Source: Mucilaginibacter dorajii
Lineage (GTDB): Bacteria; Bacteroidota; Bacteroidia; Sphingobacteriales; Sphingobacteriaceae
Assembly (NCBI RefSeq): GCF_024808255.1
Contig: NZ_JANTYS010000029.1
Span: 1 to 64,000 of the forward strand
Length of the DNA: 64,000 bases
Reading direction: 5' to 3'
Shown one piece after another: positions 26,106 through 36,188 of this stretch. The stretch's first letter is position 1. Each line of letters starts with the position of its first letter. Made by a program: the position numbers and the translations under genes. The notes under the pieces were generated by a model. It was not told where the DNA came from, made no database searches, and saw only the letters and a program-made list of their open reading frames with translations.

Positions 26106-27234
26106 CGCTTATAAGTTTAAGTATTCCGTTTGCTGATTTGAGCCAGGTAAATTCACCTGCACGTTTAACCCCGGCTATTACCTTCTCTTTATATAAATCA
26201 ATATCATTCAATAAATCATTGACTTTATTGGCTATATCTGCTGTATCATCCGGGTTGATATAAGTAGCTGCGTTTCCACATATTTCGGGCATTGCGGTTC
26301 TGTTTGATACTATCACAGGCACCCCACATTGCATGGCTTCCAGTGGTGGTAATCCAAATCCCTCGGCATATGAAGGAAAACAAAATACAGTTGCATTGGC
26401 GTAAATAACATATAGATCTTCCTCGGGTACATGTCCGGTAAAAACCACTCGATTACGCAAACCTTCTGTATGAATTTGTATTTTTAAGGCCTCTGCCGTA
26501 TTACCTTGCTCTCCTACTATTACTAATTTTATAATTTTATCATCGAGCAATTTTATTGCGCTTACCAATTTTGAAATATTTTTCCTGATGTTTACCCTGC
26601 CAACGCAAAGCAGGTATTTGGGAGGCAAATGGTGTTTAATAACAACGGCCTTAACCCTCGCTGCCGAATAATTAGATAGCTTTTTAAAATTATTATTAAC
26701 ACCATGATATATAACCGAAACCTTATTTTCACTACCAACTTTGTTTTGTATTAACCTATCTTTTTCGGTATTTGAAATGGTGATGATCAAATCTGATTTA
26801 GCTGCAAGGCCTTTCATCTTCCTGAAATAAAAAAGTTCGGCCCCGGAATAATATTGCGGGTGATCCAGGAATAAAACATCGTGTATATAAACCACCTTGA
26901 ACAGGCTTTTCGGCCATATACTGTTAAAATTCTGAAATAACATGGCGTCTAATCTGTATCTGCCCGCATATATCGGAATAAGCAACACGTTATTCAGCAA
27001 ATTGGGGATAGCAGGTAAAAAAATAAGCTTAATATTATTGGGAAACTGTCCAACTGCTTGTTTCTTAAAATTGCTTGTTATAAAAAGGTAAAGCTCAATA
27101 TGTGGGTGATTACCGGCTATCATTTCATCAACCAGATTTTTTACCACCATATTACCACTTGGCGGCCCTTTAAAATACCATTTGGCATCTATTCCCAGTT
27201 TTATTTTATAAACACCTTCAACTTTCATAATCAA
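26089..27234 (-). CDS. Glycosyltransferase family 4
   Basis: A 381-residue GT-B enzyme. The acceptor half starts KLGIDAKWYFKGPPSG; the donor half holds YLLCVGRVNIRKNISKL (about 208-224), VVFTGHVPEEDLYVIYANA and the strongly conserved PSYAEGFGLPPLEAMQCGVPVI (about 298-320). It is typical of mannosyl- or other hexosyltransferases of exopolysaccharide pathways; the sugar is unknown. It overlaps the next gene upstream by 4 bases (ATGA) and the acyltransferase downstream by 17. Confidence 0.92.
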   Translation of the reverse strand: MIMKVEGVYKIKLGIDAKWYFKGPPSGNMVVKNLVDEMIAGNHPHIELYLFITSNFKKQAVGQFPNNIKLIFLPAIPNLLNNVLLIPIYAGRYRLDAMLFQNFNSIWPKSLFKVVYIHDVLFLDHPQYYSGAELFYFRKMKGLAAKSDLIITISNTEKDRLIQNKVGSENKVSVIYHGVNNNFKKLSNYSAARVKAVVIKHHLPPKYLLCVGRVNIRKNISKLVSAIKLLDDKIIKLVIVGEQGNTAEALKIQIHTEGLRNRVVFTGHVPEEDLYVIYANATVFCFPSYAEGFGLPPLEAMQCGVPVIVSNRTAMPEICGNAATYINPDDTADIANKVNDLLNDIDLYKEKVIAGVKRAGEFTWLKSANGILKLISDACDN

Positions 27235-28532
27235 GAAGTTAATGATGAATAAATTAAGGGTGCGGCTTTGCGTTCAGCATATTTACCAATAGCCTTATTG
27301 TACATATTGTTAAGTGTGGCAAGCCGGGTATTCCAGTCATGCTCCCTGGCGCATTGTATGGTTGTTTGAGCTAAGTCGATTAAAACAGACGGATTACTTA
27401 ATACGGAGACTAATGCAGCCCTCATTTTGTCGATCATTACCGGATAGTCATCATTCTTGATTTTAATGCCGCTTTTGCCGCAAATAACATCCCCCATCCC
27501 GCAATGGTCAATAGTTAAAGTAGGTACCCCACAGGTTAATGCTTCAAATATTACTGCAGGGTTATCTTCGGCAATGCTGGTGATAATATGAAGATGCGAT
27601 GCCGACATGATGCCAATAGCTTCGCTACGCTGTATATGGCCATGCCATGTTATCTTATCTTTCAAATTCAGCGCAGCTGCCTTTTCCTTCAATTTTTGCT
27701 CAAGCGGTCCGCTCCCTAAAATGTGAAGTATCCAATTGTTATGGCCCACGCCAGACAATATCTCCAGGCACATATCCAAATTCTTCCGTTCAATAAGATT
27801 GCCACACCATACCAGTTGTACGCATTGATCTATCCGGTTGAATTTTGATTCATCAAGAATGGGCGCACTGATGATGCCTTGTTCTGACAAATAATAACTT
27901 TCAACCCCAAACTTTTCCCAAATAGTATGTTGCCCCGCCGATGTAGCCGCTATACACACATCAGCTTGTTCAAAAGCGTGTGCTATCCTGCCCGAATAAT
28001 TGAGTTGTAAATGATTAATATAATTTTTTAACGCAAATTTAAATTTAGTAAAACGGGGTTTGTTTACCAGCAGGCGGGTATCAATTTTATTCATCCCCCC
28101 TATCGGCCCCCACACTAATGGTTTTTGAAGCTTCCATAAAAACCCCGGCTCCCTAAATCCAATCGGGCCCAACTGATGTATTACATCTATCTCAACTGTT
28201 CTACAAATTTCCCGCGCTGCCTTCAAGGCGCTTTTCTGCCATAAATAGTACGCAAAATAAAAGAACCAGCCCCAACCGATTTTATCAAGCAGCGTAATGC
28301 ATTTAGCCAGCCAACCTGGCTCAACCTCCACAAAGTGAACCGATTTTAAGGGCGTATGCTCAATAAACGCATGCATTGTTTGAGTATCGCCCATATAGCT
28401 ATCACTCATGCCATATAATACCCATAATTCATGTTGCGTAGCAAGGTTCATTACAGTATTCCAGGCGGCCCCATATTCAGACCCTTTCACCGGAGATATT
28501 GCATATGCTGATATCAGGATTCGTTTTTTCAT
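27231..28532 (-). CDS. Glycosyltransferase family 4
   Basis: 433 residues. The N-terminal half shows ILISAYAISPVKGSEYGAAW, a glycine-containing loop common in this GT4 branch, and the PLVWGPIGGMN block (about 147-158). The donor half has LVWCGNLIERKNLDMCL (about 238-254) and SIAEDNPAVIFEALTCGVPTL with its E-x7-E pair (about 326-346). It acts at the inner membrane on the growing lipid-linked repeat unit. It overlaps the next GT gene by 4 bases and follows the GT2 gene by 5. Confidence 0.9.
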   Translation of the reverse strand: MKKRILISAYAISPVKGSEYGAAWNTVMNLATQHELWVLYGMSDSYMGDTQTMHAFIEHTPLKSVHFVEVEPGWLAKCITLLDKIGWGWFFYFAYYLWQKSALKAAREICRTVEIDVIHQLGPIGFREPGFLWKLQKPLVWGPIGGMNKIDTRLLVNKPRFTKFKFALKNYINHLQLNYSGRIAHAFEQADVCIAATSAGQHTIWEKFGVESYYLSEQGIISAPILDESKFNRIDQCVQLVWCGNLIERKNLDMCLEILSGVGHNNWILHILGSGPLEQKLKEKAAALNLKDKITWHGHIQRSEAIGIMSASHLHIITSIAEDNPAVIFEALTCGVPTLTIDHCGMGDVICGKSGIKIKNDDYPVMIDKMRAALVSVLSNPSVLIDLAQTTIQCAREHDWNTRLATLNNMYNKAIGKYAERKAAPLIYSSLTS

Positions 28533-28537
28533 AACAT

Positions 28538-29311
28538 TTACGAATTGGCCAGGTTTCTTAGAGGATCTTTATAAAAATATCGCCAACGCAAGCGGTTTAA
28601 GTAGTTGAACAGGTAAGAACAGTAATAATTCAACCCATTTAAATGCCTGCGCATAACACTCAGCTCTTCGCGGTGCATTTTCACAGTATCATTACTTACC
28701 CCATCAAGCCGCATGTAAGCAACCACCTCATCAACATGCTTTATTTTAAATCCGTTACGTTTTATGCGCAGGAACATATCAAAATCCATGGCTATTTTCA
28801 ACCCGGTGTCATAACCACCAACTTGCAGATAAACCCCTTTTTTTATAAAACAAGTAGGGTGCATAATATACATCCCGAAATTGAGCCAGCTTACTTTGCT
28901 TTTTTTCTGACGCTCAATTTCATTTGCACCAACAAGCATAATATTGCCACAGCATACATCGTCATCTTTTGATATACTGTGCATCATTACTTCGACAGCG
29001 TTGGGCGTATACCAGTCGTCTGCGTTGATCATACCTATCCAATGGCCCGTAGCCATAGCTATGCCCTTGTTAAAACCATCGGCAATTCCTTTATCAGGCT
29101 CACTAATGTATTTAGCTAATTTCCCTTTATATTTCTCAATAACCTTTTGCGTACCATCGGTTGATCCACCATCAATAATAATGTACTCCAGATTCTGGTA
29201 AGTTTGGCCCAACACACTCAGTATGGTAAGTTCAATAGTAGCCGCCGCGTTATAGGCAATGGTGATAATGGTTACTTTGGGTTTGTGCTTTAAGTATAAT
29301 TGCTTTTCCAT
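28538..29311 (-). CDS. Glycosyltransferase family 2
   Basis: A 257-residue inverting GT-A enzyme. The nucleotide-binding start is PKVTIITIAYNAAATIELTILSVLGQTYQNLE (about 11-42), followed by IIDGGSTDGT, the metal-binding NADDWY (a DxD variant, about 96-101) and the acceptor-side MDFDMFLRIKRNGFKI (about 172-188). It is compact, with no transmembrane helices at the C-terminus, so it is soluble or peripherally attached. It would add one sugar of the repeat unit. Confidence 0.92.
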   Translation of the reverse strand: MEKQLYLKHKPKVTIITIAYNAAATIELTILSVLGQTYQNLEYIIIDGGSTDGTQKVIEKYKGKLAKYISEPDKGIADGFNKGIAMATGHWIGMINADDWYTPNAVEVMMHSISKDDDVCCGNIMLVGANEIERQKKSKVSWLNFGMYIMHPTCFIKKGVYLQVGGYDTGLKIAMDFDMFLRIKRNGFKIKHVDEVVAYMRLDGVSNDTVKMHREELSVMRRHLNGLNYYCSYLFNYLNRLRWRYFYKDPLRNLANS

Positions 29312-29319
29312 ACGCTTAC

Positions 29320-30591
29320 TTAAATAATTAAAGGTTGTTCAAATTTCATTTGTAAGGCCTCTTCACGTTCCTTTTGTTTAAATAGTAAAGAGTTAAAATT
29401 CAAATAACTATATCCCAGGGTAATCATCAGAACGCTCATTTCAACATTAAAAAAAGCAGTCACTATGTAATTGGTTAGTAACAAACAGATGATGCACCCA
29501 ACAGTTAATGCGGCGAAAAATCGAATTATCGGAGGGCCGGTATTGTCGGCATATTTGCGCCAGTTAACCACAATGAGGCTTAAAAAAACAGCTGCGTAGA
29601 CCATTATACCAATGATGCCGGTTTTTACCAGGATATAAAGCCAGCCGTTGTGCAGCACCGGGATAAATTGAAAATCGGTATCCTCTCCAAGCCTTACGAA
29701 AGTTTTAAGGTCTATTAGTTTACCTAACCCACCAAAGATCCAATTTTTGGTGTCGCCTTCGGTATAACCTTTAAGCGCCATAAATGATTCGTAACCCCGA
29801 TATTGCATATTAATATCCTGCTCGTTAGTGTATTGACCTATACTTACTTCGGAGAATGAACCCATTATTTTCCCCATGAAGGTGCCGTCAGAATTAACTT
29901 TTAAAGCATCAAAAGGGATAAGTGTAAATGCAATAACCATTAAAAGTATCACCGGCGGAATCCAAAGTCGCTTTATGCGATCTGCAATCAATAACAGCAA
30001 AAAGCAAAATGTGATAATGAGATATGTACGCGAGGCAAACATATAAACCCCCATCACATTGATAGCGGTAAGTGCATTAAACAAAAGCGGACTAAATAAC
30101 CGGATATTAAATTTACGGGTAAGCAACAAACAAGCTAATGCCACCGGCGGCCCTGGGGTACCTACAATACCCATGGCATAATGCGCCGAATATGGATCTG
30201 TTAAAGCCCCAAAACCCATGTAAGATATTGAAATACCGGTTACCATAATTGACGTTATTACCCCGGCATAAATCAATGTTTTTAAAAACTGATCGATAGT
30301 AAGGCGGCAAGCCATAACTATTCCGGCGGTTATAAACAACATTGGAATAGTAAAGTAATAGAAATCTTTGAAGATAAGGTATGTGTCATTTTCAAAACCA
30401 ACCAGCAAACCCAGTAGCACCGGCACCATCAGAAATAAAAACAGCCGGGCCATTTTAATTGCCGTAATCTGCTGATCCATTGGCAGAAGAATCACCAACA
30501 AAGCAATTCCTAACGCTATTGCCTGAATGTGGAAAAACGAAGCAAGGATGAGTATTAACAGTAAAAATGAAGTAAACCTTTGCTGATTCAT
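29320..30591 (-). CDS. Wzy-like O-antigen/exopolysaccharide polymerase
   Basis: A polytopic inner-membrane protein of 423 residues with roughly ten to twelve hydrophobic helices. The big periplasmic loop (about 220-310) carries the pattern expected of the O-antigen ligase/polymerase family, including IPVLHNGWLYILVKTGIIGI, where the HNGWL block is typical of Wzy_C/WaaL-like proteins. It would join repeat units that the Wzx flippase delivers. Primary sequences of these polymerases diverge quickly; the call rests on topology, the HNGW block and position in the locus. Confidence 0.85.
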   Translation of the reverse strand: MNQQRFTSFLLLILILASFFHIQAIALGIALLVILLPMDQQITAIKMARLFLFLMVPVLLGLLVGFENDTYLIFKDFYYFTIPMLFITAGIVMACRLTIDQFLKTLIYAGVITSIMVTGISISYMGFGALTDPYSAHYAMGIVGTPGPPVALACLLLTRKFNIRLFSPLLFNALTAINVMGVYMFASRTYLIITFCFLLLLIADRIKRLWIPPVILLMVIAFTLIPFDALKVNSDGTFMGKIMGSFSEVSIGQYTNEQDINMQYRGYESFMALKGYTEGDTKNWIFGGLGKLIDLKTFVRLGEDTDFQFIPVLHNGWLYILVKTGIIGIMVYAAVFLSLIVVNWRKYADNTGPPIIRFFAALTVGCIICLLLTNYIVTAFFNVEMSVLMITLGYSYLNFNSLLFKQKEREEALQMKFEQPLII

Positions 30592-30596
30592 ATTAC

Positions 30597-31241
30597 CTAT
30601 ATTAAAACCGCTGAGTATTGATTTTCTTTTACAAATCTTGCGGGGTTGCCTATCCAGATCTGTTCATCGGGAATATCCTGAAACACTACGGACCCAGCCC
30701 CCACAATTGAATTTCGACCTATAGTTACGCCTTTTAAAATAGTGCTGTGGCCGCCAATGAATGCGCCATCCTTAATAACCACAGGCCTTGATTTTACGCC
30801 GTCCAGCCGTTCAGGATAACTGTTCCTATACCTTGCATCTAACGAATGAAAATCGGTGTCGTAAATGACTGTATTGATGCCAATCTTTACATTGTTACCA
30901 ATGCTTATCTTATCATGGCAAATAATGGCTACAGATGTGACACCAACATTTTCACCGATAGATAGTTCGGCACCTTCAGCAACTACAAAATAACATTGTT
31001 GCTGTCTACCCCCCATAGCATGATACTTACCGCTATTGAACCTGAAACGCCTGCCAATGGTAAATTTCCCCCTCATGTTTATATCAAGGATAGGAATCCC
31101 AAATCCTATAAAATCATAAGAAAACTGCACGCCGTTTAAATAGAATTTCAAACAACTGATGATCCATGAGTAAACCCGTGCCATTTTGTAGTATAAAACA
31201 CGCAACGCACGATAAAACTTCCTGATCAGGTACATCATCAT
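30597..31241 (-). CDS. Acyltransferase (hexapeptide-repeat)
   Basis: 214 residues with hexapeptide turns from about residue 75 to 200 (LSIGENVGVTSVAIICHDKISIGNNVKIGINTVIYDTDFHSL, then VVIKDGAFIGGHSTILKGVTIGRNSIVGAGSVV). DTDFHSL carries the catalytic His. An N-terminal amphipathic or hydrophobic part (YSWIISCLKFYLN) may bring it to the membrane. It resembles the plus-strand copy at 24100 in the DTDFH motif and topology. It ends 5 bases before the polymerase gene. Confidence 0.86.
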   Translation of the reverse strand: MMMYLIRKFYRALRVLYYKMARVYSWIISCLKFYLNGVQFSYDFIGFGIPILDINMRGKFTIGRRFRFNSGKYHAMGGRQQQCYFVVAEGAELSIGENVGVTSVAIICHDKISIGNNVKIGINTVIYDTDFHSLDARYRNSYPERLDGVKSRPVVIKDGAFIGGHSTILKGVTIGRNSIVGAGSVVFQDIPDEQIWIGNPARFVKENQYSAVLI

Positions 31242-31242
31242 A

Positions 31243-31938
31243 TTATACGGTTGCTAAGGTTGGTTCAACAAAATTTTCTATATTCCAGAATTTCGAAATA
31301 TTTGCTTCAATCCACTCTTCACTTTTATTCCACCATTCGGTGCGCTGCAGATATTTGATCTGCTCGTCGTCAAAGCGTTTTTTTATAAACCTGGCAGGAT
31401 TGCCGCCCACTATTTCATACGGGCCAACATCATGTACCACTAATGAATTGGCTGCTATAATAGCCCCGTTGCCGATAACTACGCCATCAATAATAATTGA
31501 ATTTGCCCCTACCCAAACATCATTACCAATAGTTACAGGTTGATTGTTATTGAATTTTGATTCGGTACAATAATTTTTTATAAGGTTGGCCTGATTGTTA
31601 AACGTTACGGGATGCGTGCTAACGAAAACGGAGGTGGGATGCTTACCCGGCGCTATTTTTACATTTGGGCCAACCGAACAATACCGTCCCATTTTAGTAT
31701 TTAACACGTAGCTGAAGCTGTTAATGTAGGAGAAATCACCTAACGTACAGTTAGTAACAATGCATTGAGTTCCCAAGGTATTGTATCTACCAAAAGTGGT
31801 ATTGCTAACTTTGCTTAAATAACCTATGCGCAGGTGATTACCCCAATACTTTAACTGGTAAATGGTTTTGCACTTTAGCCATTTTAAATACTCACCCATT
31901 GGGTTTGTGATGAATGAACTGTCGATATAAGCTTTCAT
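31243..31938 (-). CDS. CatB/Vat-like xenobiotic-type O-acetyltransferase
   Basis: 231 residues of the XAT branch of hexapeptide acyltransferases: turns TTFGRYNTLGTQCIVTNCTLGDFSYI, VGPNVKIAPGKHPTSVFVSTHPVTF (catalytic His, about 92-117) and VTIGNDVWVGANSIIIDGVVIGNGAIIAANSLVVHDV. The KHPT...STHP block and C-terminal helical tail (IKYLQRTEWW) are family features. In polysaccharide loci this branch O-acetylates sugars. It abuts the next acyltransferase with a 1-base gap. Confidence 0.88.
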   Translation of the reverse strand: MKAYIDSSFITNPMGEYLKWLKCKTIYQLKYWGNHLRIGYLSKVSNTTFGRYNTLGTQCIVTNCTLGDFSYINSFSYVLNTKMGRYCSVGPNVKIAPGKHPTSVFVSTHPVTFNNQANLIKNYCTESKFNNNQPVTIGNDVWVGANSIIIDGVVIGNGAIIAANSLVVHDVGPYEIVGGNPARFIKKRFDDEQIKYLQRTEWWNKSEEWIEANISKFWNIENFVEPTLATV

Positions 31939-31962
31939 AAACGGTCAGGTTTTATGTTTCAA

Positions 31963-33324
31963 TCACGCGTTAAAAATTCCCGAGGCTGTTTTATTGATTA
32001 TTTTATTGGTTTGGATATAAAAAACAGTGCTCATTAATATAAATAAAATGGTATTGGCCATGGTTACCCCGGCTAAACCAAACCACCTGCCCAATATTAT
32101 AGCTAACGGGATATTAACTACTGCGCTTATAGTAACCAGGTAAAGCTGTAACTTAATTTTGCCTGTGCCATTTAAAAGATAAACATGTATTGTTTGCCAT
32201 ATAGAAACAATGGTATAAATACACATACTTATAGAAAGGCTCAAGGGCACAGACAAGGCCTTACCTAACCATAGCGTATACAACCAAGGCGATACCACCA
32301 ACAATAGTACCGTGCACAGGCTCAATACAAGCCATATCTTTTTGATGCTGGTTAAGGTATTTTTTATCCATTGATGATCGCCTTTAGTATAAGCTTCGGT
32401 AAATGCGCTCCAGAATGGCGTAATTACAATAAGGAAAAACATTAATATTACCGAAAATAGCTTATATGCCGCATTGAAGGTTGTTACCTTGGCCGGCCCA
32501 AACAATTGGGTAATAACGATATTGTCTGTTTCGTAGAGTACTAAAGCCCCTATCTGAATAATAAAAAAAGCACTTCCAGTAAACAGCAAGCTTTTAGCAT
32601 ACTTGAAGTTTAATGAACTTATACGCGGCGCAATATGATTGTAATTACCCTTATAAAACCATATACTGCCTGCTATGAGCGCCAACAAAGGCAAACCGGC
32701 CATAATTATTACCAGGTCTGTTAACGAACCTGTTTTAAGTTTCATTAAAACAACTATTGATACTAAGGTTATTACCTGACCCACAAGGTTTATAACCGCA
32801 GCTTTAGCCGGCTCATGATTGGCCGTTAAAACGGTATTTATTAACTGTACTACAAATTGAATGCAAAAGAAACAAATGGTAAGGAACACCAAATGAGATA
32901 AATTGGGGTATGTTGACGAATGAACGTTAAATATGCGCTGCCAGTTAATAAAAGGATTTACGATACAAAAAGCGACAAAGATTAAAAAAGCGACAATTAC
33001 CAGCATCAGATAAGCTGTGCTTACATAGCTGCGTGCTTTTGAAAAATCGCCAATAGTTATGGCTTCGGCAAGCTTATTTTTAAGTCCATTTCCCATACCC
33101 AGATCAAAAAAGCCTGCCCATATAATAAACGAACTCAATGTTAACCAAATGCCGTATTGAGTTGGGTTTACATAACTAATAGTAAGCGGCATCAACAAAA
33201 ACGAAATAGCTAAGCTGCCACCTTTAAGTAATACCGATTTAAGGATATTCTTTTTAGCTTTAACAGACCGTTCATGCCCCCTGTTAATCAACTTAAATAT
33301 ATTAGCTTGTACTGCCTGAATCAT
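31963..33324 (-). CDS. Wzx-like oligosaccharide flippase
   Basis: A 453-residue polytopic protein of the MATE/MOP superfamily with about 12-14 hydrophobic helices. The N-terminal SVLLKGGSLAISFLLMPLTISYV and NPTQYGIWLTLSSFIIWAGFFDLGMGNGLKNKLAE (about 50-85) match the YGIW...FDLGMGNGLRNKL block of polysaccharide flippases. It moves the lipid-linked repeat unit across the inner membrane for the polymerase. It lies 11 bases after the Wzc-like gene. Confidence 0.9.
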   Translation of the reverse strand: MIQAVQANIFKLINRGHERSVKAKKNILKSVLLKGGSLAISFLLMPLTISYVNPTQYGIWLTLSSFIIWAGFFDLGMGNGLKNKLAEAITIGDFSKARSYVSTAYLMLVIVAFLIFVAFCIVNPFINWQRIFNVHSSTYPNLSHLVFLTICFFCIQFVVQLINTVLTANHEPAKAAVINLVGQVITLVSIVVLMKLKTGSLTDLVIIMAGLPLLALIAGSIWFYKGNYNHIAPRISSLNFKYAKSLLFTGSAFFIIQIGALVLYETDNIVITQLFGPAKVTTFNAAYKLFSVILMFFLIVITPFWSAFTEAYTKGDHQWIKNTLTSIKKIWLVLSLCTVLLLVVSPWLYTLWLGKALSVPLSLSISMCIYTIVSIWQTIHVYLLNGTGKIKLQLYLVTISAVVNIPLAIILGRWFGLAGVTMANTILFILMSTVFYIQTNKIINKTASGIFNA

Positions 33325-33335
33325 CGTTTTTTCTA

Positions 33336-35729
33336 TTAAGAAATGTGTGATTTTTTCATTAGGCTGGATAGCCCGTTTTCAGTGCTTTCATCTATAACAT
33401 CATATCCGTAGCTGCCATAACCGTGGCCATAGCCTGTTATATTGTTTTTATGGAGTTCGATGTCGTTTACAATGAGATATAGGCGTTTGGCCTTTTTAGT
33501 TTTGTACAGATCATTAACTATACCCAATTGCGATTTATAAGTATAATTTTGTCTTACTACATAGCAGGTTATATCTGCAAACTCCTCTATGATCAAAGCA
33601 TCGGATACCAAACCAACAGGTGCGCTGTCGATAATTACGTAATCAAATTTTGTTTTTAAGTCATCTATCAACACCTTAAGGTGATCGGTCATCAAAATCT
33701 CGGCGGGATTTGGAGGAATTGGCCCGGAGGAAATGAAGTAAAAGTTTTCATTGAACGTCGACGGTTTGATTAGCTCATCTATACGAGTTTCTCCGTCTGA
33801 TATCACGTAATTTGTAAAACCGCAATCATTTTCGACCCCGATGTTTTTTAAAAGTCTGGGCTTGCGCAAATCGAGCTCCAGTAATACTACTTTTTTGCCG
33901 GATAGCGCAATTGAATTGCCCAGGTTAAGGGAAATAAATGATTTTCCTTCGCCACTCATGCTTGAAGTAAAAAGGATTACGTTTGATTTACCTTTTTCGG
34001 TTACGTACTTTAAATTGGTACGCAGGGCCCTTATCTCCTCAGATATAATAGAACGTGCATCATTATAAATCAAATTTCTACTCTTGTTGGGGTTTCTGCT
34101 TATTTCACCCAGTAACGGCACGTTGGTATGTTTATCTATGTCTGATTTCGAATTTATGCGAATATTTAACATCTCCTTGATGCTTAGCCCTGCTATAGGT
34201 ATAAACAAGCCGGCAAATACACTCAATGTATAAATTAATGATTTTTTGGGTGCAAATGGGACTTCGTCGCTTTCTGCATCATCCAAAATGCGGCAGCTTG
34301 ATAGCGTAGCGGTTTGCGAAATGGCAGTTTCTTCGCGCTTTTGAAGCAAAAACAGATAGAGGTCTTGCTTTAAACTCTGCTGCCTGGCGTAATCAAGATA
34401 GATCCTTTCTTTTACAGGTGCGCTTGATATTTGGTTTTCGATAGTTGAATTTTGCCTGCGAAATGCTGATTGCGAAACCTGCAAACTATTCCTATAATTA
34501 CCTAAGCTTGTTAAAAGCGCCTTGCGTGCCAGTGAAATCTGCTGATCTAAATTTTGGATATAAGAACTATTTTCGGTGAGGGTAAGTTTAAGTTCTTCCT
34601 TTTTCAAGAGCATTTCATTGTAAGAATTAATAGCCGTACCAAATGCCATATCCTTGGTAATCAATGAACTTGGCACAACCTGATTGCCATTTTCCTTACT
34701 CACATATTTATACAGGTCATTAGCAACAGCCAGCTGCACCTCATTTTCGTTTAATTTATCCTGGTACTGATTTGCTCCTTCAACTAACGCCTTTGATTGT
34801 GCATTAATGTCTGATATCTTGTTTTGAACTTTATATTGTTCCAGGGTTTTCTCAACCCTGTTTAATTCAGCTCCAACCACAACAAGGCGGGTGTCAATAA
34901 ATTTCATGGTGCTATCAGCAATCCTTATTTTATTTGAAAGGTTATTTTGCAAATAAACTTTCATCAGTGTTTGTAGTATCCGCTCGCCCTTAACAGGATT
35001 GCCGGTAGTTAGCTGCAGATTAATTACCGTGGCCTGTTTATCGTCCAGCCCCGCATTAAAGTCGCCTGAAAGATCTGTTTCCGCTTGTTTTATTGATTGT
35101 ACTTTTACAACATAATCGCCTTTGGGTTTAAATTTTAAGGTCTTGTTCAAAACCAACGTATATTTATCAAGTTCAACGGGTTTCCCAAACTCTCCTGTTA
35201 CATCAATATTCTCTTTGTCATTACTCAACCTAAAAGCCTTTTCGTTAATAACTTGAATATCATATTTAGAAAGTTTTAAAAAATCATGTTTATAAACCGC
35301 GGTTACTACAAACGGAGCGTCTTCATATAATTCAAACTTCCGTAACCCGTTGTTATCAAGCACATGTAAGTTTAAATTGAGTTTAGATACCACCTGTTTT
35401 AAAAGTCCCCTCGATTTTAACACCTTAACCTCGTTATCGGCATTACTTTTAATGTCAAACAACGAAGCCAAATCGGCGTTCACTCCATTTGTTAGTGACT
35501 TTGAAGTTGAGTTTTTGTCGTCCTCGACTATAATTTTACCAGATACATTCCATTGAGTAGGTAAATAATTAATATAACCAAGCGCAAAAATGAGGCAAAC
35601 AATAAGGCTTATAAAAAACAGGTACCAATAGTTAATACATATAGCTATTAAACCCATCAAATCACCCTGTCTAACTTCCTTCTTATAGGAAAAATCAAGT
35701 TTTTCTGCCAAAATATCCGTGTTGTTCAT
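33336..35729 (-). CDS. Wzc-like polysaccharide co-polymerase / tyrosine autokinase
   Basis: 797 residues, the first gene of the locus. The Wzz domain has two flanking hydrophobic helices (about 30-55 and 500-525) and a long coiled periplasmic section (about 280-460). The cytoplasmic BY-kinase has Walker A SGEGKSF (Lys596), Walker A' VVLLELDLRKPRL and Walker B YVIIDSAPVG. The C-terminal tail is a tyrosine-rich run GYGHGYGSYGYD that becomes autophosphorylated in this family. Cycles of phosphorylation set chain length and export with the Wza-like channel. A cognate cytoplasmic phosphatase is not in the locus. Confidence 0.95.
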   Translation of the reverse strand: MNNTDILAEKLDFSYKKEVRQGDLMGLIAICINYWYLFFISLIVCLIFALGYINYLPTQWNVSGKIIVEDDKNSTSKSLTNGVNADLASLFDIKSNADNEVKVLKSRGLLKQVVSKLNLNLHVLDNNGLRKFELYEDAPFVVTAVYKHDFLKLSKYDIQVINEKAFRLSNDKENIDVTGEFGKPVELDKYTLVLNKTLKFKPKGDYVVKVQSIKQAETDLSGDFNAGLDDKQATVINLQLTTGNPVKGERILQTLMKVYLQNNLSNKIRIADSTMKFIDTRLVVVGAELNRVEKTLEQYKVQNKISDINAQSKALVEGANQYQDKLNENEVQLAVANDLYKYVSKENGNQVVPSSLITKDMAFGTAINSYNEMLLKKEELKLTLTENSSYIQNLDQQISLARKALLTSLGNYRNSLQVSQSAFRRQNSTIENQISSAPVKERIYLDYARQQSLKQDLYLFLLQKREETAISQTATLSSCRILDDAESDEVPFAPKKSLIYTLSVFAGLFIPIAGLSIKEMLNIRINSKSDIDKHTNVPLLGEISRNPNKSRNLIYNDARSIISEEIRALRTNLKYVTEKGKSNVILFTSSMSGEGKSFISLNLGNSIALSGKKVVLLELDLRKPRLLKNIGVENDCGFTNYVISDGETRIDELIKPSTFNENFYFISSGPIPPNPAEILMTDHLKVLIDDLKTKFDYVIIDSAPVGLVSDALIIEEFADITCYVVRQNYTYKSQLGIVNDLYKTKKAKRLYLIVNDIELHKNNITGYGHGYGSYGYDVIDESTENGLSSLMKKSHIS

Positions 35730-36188
35730 AGTGCTTAGTTTATAAAGTCAACTTAATGCAATTGGTATCAGATGTATATAATTTATAATTGTATGTATCC
35801 TCAGTTTTGATATTATTTGCAAGAGTCTTTTTTAATACGACCTTAATAAGTGGAAAGTTAAGGTAGAAAAGGCAATATAAATGAGCTTTAGTGGCTTTGA
35901 ATAAAGTGAATAGGATGCAAAACAGTGAATGGAAAAGATGGCATTCCAAATGGATTTCTGCATTCACTCCCCTATTCGGAGGTTGATACTACCAAGTATT
36001 TTAATTGAAGTTGTGATGATTGCTATGCGACTTAGCCGTATAGCCACAAACTCAATTAATATAACAAACAGCTTAGGATATTTCTCTCTTTAGAGTTATA
36101 TTCGATGCAATCGATTAAATCATAAGTGACTATAAATTATTGTTCGTTTGCTGAAATGCTTGCCCTCACGGAGCAATCGAATAGTATC

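Noticed and set aside
35740..35967. 75-residue minus-strand frame upstream of wzc
   Set aside because: Low complexity, no start context, no protein-like pattern; it lies in the regulatory gap.
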